Assembly: GCA_002721375.1 (NCBI GenBank)
Contig: PBKH01000003.1
Coordinates: forward strand, 38,528 to 49,956
Source of the DNA: Verrucomicrobiales bacterium
GTDB taxonomy: Bacteria > Verrucomicrobiota > Verrucomicrobiia > Limisphaerales > UBA1096
Length of the DNA stretch: 11,429 nucleotides
Direction of reading: 5' to 3'
Below, one piece after another: positions 9,301-11,429 of the stretch. Within the stretch, counting starts at the first letter, position 1. The number at the start of each line of letters is the position of its first letter. A program made the position numbers and the translations under genes. The notes beneath the pieces were generated by a model. That model saw only the letters and a list, made by a program, of their open reading frames with translations, made no database searches and had not been told where the DNA came from.

Positions 9301-11429
9301 TTCGTGCTGTGGTCGTGGTAAAATTCACTCGCCTGATCAGATTCCCAGCGCAGAACCTCCTCGGGATCCCCATCATCAAAAGAAACCTCAACAACCGCCT
9401 TTTGACTACCGCCACAACAAGCATCCGGACGCCAACTGGAATGGAAACGTAACACAACCGAGTTTTCCATGATGCCATCAAGCGGAATCTCTTCGGTGGT
9501 AAGGTAAGTAGACTGCATACCTGCCTCGCGGGCTGAATCATCCCACTCATCACCATCCGCGACGAGGACTGCACCTACAGCCTTCTTGAACTGTGAACGC
9601 TGCTGATCACCGGCTGTCTGGCTCCACCACTTTACATCGGCAAAACTCCAGCCAGCCCACTCGGTAACACCATCGTTCTCGGGATAGCCCTCTTCATCAT
9701 CAATCCCCTGCCAAGCCCATGTACCGGGTACTTCCTCATCATTGAGAACCCAGCTCTCGGGTGGAGTCTTGGTCCAAACCTGCTCGCCAGCCAGACCTTC
9801 GTCCACATTGGGACCAAGCTCTAGTCCATCAAAATTCTCACTCCAGATGGTGATACCGAGACTTGCCTGTACAGCGACCGGAACTACAGTACTGGCAATC
9901 TCACCAGCCTCATTAGTCACTGTAACGCTGTAATTGCCGCCATCAGACACACTCGCTTGACCAATCGCAAACTCAGCACTGTTAGCTCCATCAATCGCAA
10001 CACCATCTTTTGCCCATTGATAGTTAAGAGGCTGACCTCCGTCGGCAACCACCGAAAGCGCAAATCCCTCGCCCTCGTTAATCTCAGTTCCAACCGGCTG
10101 TGTAACAATACGAGGAGGAACAACACCCGCATTAATGACGAGATTATCAATCGCCCACCACCAGTCATTGCCAGCCTCACGCATACCAAAGGTTAATTGT
10201 AGCTTTTGCGCCCCCTCAGGATTGCTCAATGGCAGTATCACAACCTCATTCTGGTTGTGGTCATGGTAGTTCGCCGATCCTGGATCCGATACCCAGGTCA
10301 ATATTTCAACAGGCTCCGCACCATCGTAACTAGCTAGTACATATCCTTCCTGATGGTAGTTGCTATCAAACTCTGGACGCCAGCTAGAGTGAAAGTTTGC
10401 AAACAGCGTCCCCGCCGCAATGCCAGAAACATCAATCTCGGGCGTAGTCATGAAGGTCTTGAACCAGCCATTGGCCGCAGAGTCGGCGTGAGCCTTGTCA
10501 TCCCATTCGTCTGGGTCAGCCACTGCGACAACATTTCTCGCAAGGCTGAACTGGGAACGCGACTGATCACCAGCCACCTGCACCCACCAATTGTAGTCAG
10601 CAAAACTCCAACCGGCCCACTCAGTAACCCCATCATTATCCGGATAATCATCTCCATCGTCGTCGGCGATATAACCAACATGATCCTCGCTATTTCCAGG
10701 CACGCCGGAGGCATCCACCACCCACCCTTCCGGACCCGTCCGAGTCCAGGCAGTCTCAGTATCCACAGCAAGCTCATCAACCGGCGGACCAAGCTCAACA
10801 CTATCAAAATCCTCAAAGTAGACCGGCACCTCAAATTTGCGGGATTGGGCTTGCTCACCTGCAGCACTATCAGTGTAACTCAAAGCTAACTCATACTTTT
10901 GACCTTTAACCAAAGCCGCTGTACCAGATGCTTTTACTGTGAGTACGCCATCCTCACTGGTAACATCACTGGCAATCGCCTCACCGTTGAGTTTCAACGA
11001 AACAGAATCACTGCTAATGGTCGTATCGCCAGGGTTGATCACTGCACTCAATTCTGTGTCGGACTTGGCGTATTTACCGGCAGGGATCCATTGATCAACA
11101 AACGAAGGCACAGGTGGAAGATCCTCCGGCACTCCAGCCGCAGCAGCGCCACCTAGTGCGAGGATTTGGCCCGAGTTAAGACTCTCAAAACGGACTTGGA
11201 TGCTATTGACGAAAACCTCTTCCGACTCGTTGTTGTCATCATTGAAGAAAGTGACAAACATCTCGAATGCGGTGTCGAGTGACCAACGACCATCAAGACT
11301 GCCATCTGGCGCGCTAACACTTCCAACCTGTTGACCGTCGATATAAATCTTGCCCCACAATTCCTCGATATTCACGGCAATCGCAATGCGATGCCAAGCA
11401 TCTGGAGTCAAGTTACCAGACTCCAGACC
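3150..11429 (-). CDS. Giant multi-domain exported repeat protein, C-terminal part
   Basis: One frame of 2,759 codons, open at the right edge and ending in TAA at 3152-3150; the true start and signal peptide are outside the window. Residue numbers count from the edge. Order: end of a LamG-like domain (1-98), Big-like beta domain (about 110-200), R1 (203-435), Ig-like (436-525), R2 (526-753), R3 (754-954), Ig-like (955-1045), R4 (1046-1246), R5 (1250-1448), R6 (1462-1662), R7 (1668-1868), two DWVGLY/DWIGLY domains (1878-2075), R8 (2077-2278), LamG-like (2288-2524), malectin/CBM-like (2534-2704), tail (2705-2759). The composition is acidic, rich in Asp, Gly, Thr, Ser and Trp, poor in Lys, with only two Cys, as in secreted or surface beta-sandwich proteins. 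No peptidase, glycosidase or esterase catalytic domain is visible, so adhesion, carbohydrate binding or a stalk/surface-layer role is inferred. It could still carry an enzyme domain upstream. No membrane anchor is seen at the C-terminus. Confidence 0.93.
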   Translation of the reverse strand, partial: GLESGNLTPDAWHRIAIAVNIEELWGKIYIDGQQVGSVSAPDGSLDGRWSLDTAFEMFVTFFNDDNNESEEVFVNSIQVRFESLNSGQILALGGAAAAGVPEDLPPVPSFVDQWIPAGKYAKSDTELSAVINPGDTTISSDSVSLKLNGEAIASDVTSEDGVLTVKASGTAALVKGQKYELALSYTDSAAGEQAQSRKFEVPVYFEDFDSVELGPPVDELAVDTETAWTRTGPEGWVVDASGVPGNSEDHVGYIADDDGDDYPDNDGVTEWAGWSFADYNWWVQVAGDQSRSQFSLARNVVAVADPDEWDDKAHADSAANGWFKTFMTTPEIDVSGIAAGTLFANFHSSWRPEFDSNYHQEGYVLASYDGAEPVEILTWVSDPGSANYHDHNQNEVVILPLSNPEGAQKLQLTFGMREAGNDWWWAIDNLVINAGVVPPRIVTQPVGTEINEGEGFALSVVADGGQPLNYQWAKDGVAIDGANSAEFAIGQASVSDGGNYSVTVTNEAGEIASTVVPVAVQASLGITIWSENFDGLELGPNVDEGLAGEQVWTKTPPESWVLNDEEVPGTWAWQGIDDEEGYPENDGVTEWAGWSFADVKWWSQTAGDQQRSQFKKAVGAVLVADGDEWDDSAREAGMQSTYLTTEEIPLDGIMENSVVLRFHSSWRPDACCGGSQKAVVEVSFDDGDPEEVLRWESDQASEFYHDHSTNETVNLSISNPAGAKVMKLTFSYIDATNNWWWAIDNIIVAGEPQPIFAENFDSLELGPFESSSESGGDGTDWTADTPTGWVMTRADDHGPTAEGDAVTEFDGWTFMDPVSWNATAGQDRAEFTKGTGVIAVGDSDEYDDLADAKFNASLSTPAFSLDGVAAGTAILVYDSSWRQEPQNGTVSVSFDGGDPITLLTLTPDTPTAYNETVTLPLGNPDGAKKAVITWDHQGHNNWWWAIDNIKVTVGKAPAGIVTQLTSVEATEGDGVSFKVEANGDEPIFYKWFKGDTEIAGADGPVLELSNVSEADTGSYTVEVSNSAGSATSNAARLAVLLKPGSTLVFAENFDSLELGPFVSDSESGGDGTDWTATAPEGWASNQADDHGPTAGGDDVVEFDGWTFLDPVSWNATAGQSRGEFTKGTGVVAVGDSDEYDDKADAKFNASLSTPAISIAGIDPESLILKYDSSWRKEPQSGTVSVAYDGGDAVTLVTLTPDTPTGYNDTVTVRLNNPEGASSMVITWDHQGHNNWWWAIDNIEITGELQPLFSENFDSLELGPFVSDSESGGDGTDWTATAPEGWVQAKGEDHGPTAGGDVAVEFDGWTFFDPVSWNATAGQARGEFTKGTGVIAVGDSDEYDDKADAKFNASLATPQISLNGVQAGSLVVRYDSSWRQEPQSGTVSISFDGGDPVTLVTLTPDTPTAYNETVVLNVDNPAGANFAVITWDHQGYNNWWWAIDNIVVYSTAPVEPSLPDNHYLVEGFDSLELGPFESGTESGGDGTDWTATAPSGWTMVLGPNHGPTAGGDAVKEFNGWTFMDPASWDATAGQDRAQFTKGIGVVAVGDSDEYDDAADAKFDAALSTPSLNIAGAAAGSLYVTYDSSWRQEPQQGKVLVSFDGGEPVVLLELTPETPTAYNETVTLPLGNPSGASSAIITWDHQGHNNWWWAIDNVRVFAKKVLPDGYYFMENFDDLELGPFVSDSESGGDGTDWTATAPDGWVQAKGEDHGPTAGGDVAVEFDGWTFLDPVSWNATAGQDRALFTKGTGVVAVGDSDEYDDKADAKFNASLSTPAIDISASSAGSLLLTYDSSWRQEPQSGKVLVSYDGGEAVTLLELTPDTPTAYDESVELELNNPEGASSMVVTWDHQGHNNWWWAIDNIAVKAKPAGPGPDDPAVATDKATYISGEAIVVNFKNGEGNPKDWVGLYGPDMTPGEVGSLKWAYVSGSSTAGEGLTEGVITFADGLPAGDYVARFFINDGYTQMANTEFNVVDPPSVATSRAKFAAGSPIVVNFSSGPGNAKDWIGLYRPDMTPGEVGSLKWAYVSGTQTAGDGLTDGSVTLEGLEVGDYFAIFFENDGYTQLAKTSFSVVSEDGIFFAENFDSLELGPFVSDSESGGDGTDWTATGPEGWVMVLGDGHGPTADGDDVVEFDGWTFLDPVSWNATAGQDRAQFTKGSGVVAVGDSDEYDDKVDAKFNASLATPAFDISTAAAGSLVLTYDSSWRQEPQNGKVTVTYDGGAPVTLLELTPDTPTAYNETVTLSLNNPAGAKTAVVAWDHQGHNNWWWAIDNIMVTGETGSGVGGPDGLSSVVSGLSTQALDSLIAHYDGKHGVKTEGNSVVSWTPIDSNGGFLDNMIVQSTQKGGGAPELITYDGSGKLTFDDTEVSADGRYLEGALSNAESKELTVFWVGNYSAEAPFATSGTYVYNIGINSTSHQRDDGKGGFVVEQYNGTTYSGDDITAYDGVSTVWSTVLTADSHAFYANGKNLNVGGTPSNNVKANASIIIGAYSSSGYDFVGDVEQLIIFGSALSDADRKLVEGYLGVSETPSTPSTILIDFAGTGPNSAGASPDPWVSINNLVQDEAASLGDGVTITALDDGFNPNNPAQPGEGAEYDGVSVPQEARNDYLFKIADAAGTTARMRIDGLPAGTYNVTVFEGRQTDASQFAKIWTGEEPAEQNTGDFAKGSATVQVVVEVGQPLWYMHLEDGSGGVSGMIIRPAADTPALSIVNNGDGTVTLTFDGKLQAAPTVNGPWQDVDAASPLTIPVDEVMQFGRAVK
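3318..3830 (-). other. Malectin/CBM-like beta domain
   Basis: Residues 2534-2704: TILIDFAGTG, DPWVSINNL, ARMRIDGLPAGTYNVTVFEG, WYMHLEDGSGGVSGMIIRP. The opening DFA...W.N and the LPAGTYNVTVFEG strand are typical of galactose-binding-like or malectin-like folds in secreted verrucomicrobial proteins. No ligand residues can be assigned. Confidence 0.5.
3858..4568 (-). other. LamG-like domain near the C-terminus
   Basis: Residues 2288-2524: LDSLIAHYDGKHGV, SVVSWTPIDSNGG, ELTVFWVGNYS, then SHAFYANGKNLN, ASIIIGAYSSSG and GDVEQLIIFGSALSDADR at the end. The last segment is the classic closing pattern of concanavalin/LamG jelly rolls in PVC bacteria. It probably binds glycan. Confidence 0.75.
4596..5201 (-). 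repeat. Giant-protein module R8 (202 aa)
   Basis: Last copy, separated from R7 by the DWVGLY/DWIGLY pair: AENFDSLELGPFVSDSESGG, GDSDEYDDKVDAKF, YDSSWRQEPQ, HNNWWWAIDNI, then a Gly-rich linker (GETGSGVGGPDG) to the LamG-like domain. Confidence 0.92.
5208..5498 (-). repeat. DWIGLY beta domain, unit 2 (about 97 aa)
   Basis: Starts SVATSRAKFAAGSPIVVNF and contains GNAKDWIGLYRPDMTPGE, SLKWAYVSG and GDYFAIFFENDGYTQ. MTPGEVGSLKWAYVSG is identical to unit 1 at protein level while the DNA differs at many third positions, so the duplication is not recent. Confidence 0.75.
5499..5798 (-). repeat. DWVGLY beta domain, unit 1 (100 aa)
   Basis: Starts AVATDKATYISGEAIVVNF and contains GNPKDWVGLYGPDMTPGE, SLKWAYVSG and GDYVARFFINDGYTQ. 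It is a tandem partner of the next unit. The DW(V/I)GLY...W.YV...GdY pattern resembles SKICH-like beta-sandwich domains seen beside bacterial phosphoesterases; that assignment is tentative. Confidence 0.75.
5826..6428 (-). repeat. Giant-protein module R7 (201 aa)
   Basis: Short-form copy starting MENFDDLELGPFVSDSESGG and ending HNNWWWAIDNI, followed by a Pro/Gly linker (KPAGPGPDDP) leading into the DWVGLY domains. Shares a 62-bp identical tract with R5. Confidence 0.92.
6265..6326 (-). repeat. 62-bp tract identical to 7519-7580 (R7 copy)
   Basis: Identical base for base with the R5 copy at 7519-7580, in the same module position (it encodes the QAKGEDHGPTAGGDVAV region). The bases just outside differ, and the rest of R5 and R7 differs at many third codon positions. 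Confidence 0.9.
6444..7046 (-). repeat. Giant-protein module R6 (201 aa)
   Basis: Short-form copy starting EGFDSLELGPFESGTESGG; GDSDEYDDAADAKFDAAL and YDSSWRQEPQ are in the same places as in R3-R8, ending HNNWWWAIDNV. It has the most changes in the first half among the short copies (NHGPT, DPASWDATAG). Confidence 0.92.
7086..7682 (-). repeat. Giant-protein module R5 (199 aa)
   Basis: Short-form copy. Its GEDHGPTAGGD region shares a 62-bp identical DNA tract with R7 (see separate entry). It ends YNNWWWAIDNI, with Tyr where the other short copies have His. Confidence 0.92.
7519..7580 (-). repeat. 62-bp tract identical to 6265-6326 (R5 copy)
   Basis: Partner of the R7 tract. Direct orientation, 1,254 bp apart, and in frame in both modules, so recombination between them would remove exactly two modules without shifting the frame. 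Confidence 0.9.
7692..8294 (-). repeat. Giant-protein module R4 (201 aa)
   Basis: Short-form copy with ENFDSLELGPFVSDSESGG, GDSDEYDDKADAKF, YDSSWRKEPQ (Lys where most copies have Gln) and HNNWWWAIDNI. It runs into R5 through only GELQ. Confidence 0.92.
8295..8567 (-). other. Ig-like domain between R3 and R4
   Basis: Residues 955-1045: GIVTQLTSVEATEGDG, PIFYKWFKGDTEIAGA, then EADTGSYTVEVSNSAGSA, the same cysteine-free I-set pattern as the domain after R1. Confidence 0.8.
8568..9170 (-). repeat. Giant-protein module R3 (201 aa, short form)
   Basis: First short-form copy: ENFDSLELGPFESSSESGG, DDHGPT, GDSDEYDDLADAKFNASL, YDSSWRQEPQ, HNNWWWAIDNI. It directly follows R2 through a short GEPQP linker and is followed by an Ig-like domain. 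Confidence 0.92.
9171..9854 (-). repeat. Giant-protein module R2 (228 aa, long form)
   Basis: Second copy: ENFDGLELGP at the start, HSSWRPDACCGG centrally, NNWWWAIDNI at the end. Like R1 it has the EGYPENDGVTEWAGWSF loop and the KWWSQTAGDQ segment. It carries the only cysteine pair I find in the visible protein (codons 9414-9419). Confidence 0.9.
9855..10124 (-). other. Ig-like domain between R1 and R2
   Basis: Residues 436-525 follow the bacterial I-set pattern: PPRIVTQPVG, PLNYQWAKDG, then SDGGNYSVTVTNEAGE. The usual disulfide cysteines are absent, as is common in bacterial copies. Probably a structural spacer or adhesion module. Confidence 0.8.
10125..10823 (-). repeat. Giant-protein module R1 (233 aa, long form)
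   Basis: First copy of the module: starts FEDFDSVELGPP, has HSSWRPE in the centre and ends NDWWWAIDNL. It is about 30 residues longer than R3-R8, partly because of the acidic loop DDDGDDYPDNDG and a longer stretch before WW. It is one of the two most divergent copies. Confidence 0.9.
10830..11100 (-). other. Bacterial Ig-like (Big-type) beta domain
   Basis: Residues about 110-200: alternating beta-like segments with VSLKLNGEAI, DGVLTVKASG and KGQKYELALSYTDSAG, resembling structural Ig-like spacers in bacterial exported proteins. No binding site can be seen. Confidence 0.45.
11136..11429 (-). other. End of a LamG/concanavalin-like domain
   Basis: Residues 1-98 of the visible part of the giant protein. 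TPDAWHRIAIAVN followed by GKIYIDGQQVG is the characteristic last strands of LamG-type jelly rolls, which bind glycans or proteins. The N-terminal half of the domain is beyond the window. Confidence 0.65.

Noticed and set aside
11409..11411. TTG at 11411 considered as the start of the giant protein.
   Set aside because: The frame stays open to the window edge and this position is in the middle of a LamG-like domain, so the codon is an internal Leu.

Overview
The window looks like a piece of a PVC-group genome, most likely Verrucomicrobiota and probably aquatic. The reasons are two tandem prepilin-type proteins of the Verrucomicrobia/Lentisphaerae/Planctomycetes kind ([18 protein letters not shown] leader, C-terminal His...DGH motif), a giant secreted protein built from LamG-like, Ig-like and jelly-roll-like modules, and a C-terminal tail of a type I associate with verrucomicrobial exported proteins. 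The taxonomic call is inference. Every gene I can support lies on the minus strand, so transcription runs from high to low coordinates.

Right part (3150-11429): one uninterrupted reading frame of 2,759 codons that enters from beyond the right edge. It is the C-terminal part of a giant, almost cysteine-free exported protein. In order from its N-terminal side it holds the end of a LamG-like domain, a Big-like beta domain, eight copies (R1-R8) of a ~200-residue module that opens with EDFDS/ENFDSLELGP and closes with WWWAIDN, two Ig-like domains (after R1 and R3), a tandem pair of 100-residue DWVGLY/DWIGLY domains between R7 and R8, a second LamG-like domain, a malectin/CBM-like domain, and a short conserved-looking tail.

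Middle part (335-3035): after a strong hairpin with a T-run (3060-3106) comes a compact cassette: a small lipoprotein, an ankyrin-repeat lipoprotein, and two tandem paralogous pseudopilin-like proteins. The first three genes overlap end to start (11 bp, then 4 bp), so they are almost certainly co-transcribed and translationally coupled. All four products are predicted to be exported or membrane-anchored, which suggests an envelope-associated function that I cannot name.

Left edge (1-245): the first 81 codons of a phosphonoacetate hydrolase gene (phnA), starting with TTG behind a good ribosome binding site. It lies 89 bp beyond the last pseudopilin gene and runs off the left edge.

I see no tRNA, rRNA, CRISPR array, insertion sequence or plus-strand gene. 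The intergenic spaces are short: 246-334, 1184-1211 and 3036-3149.
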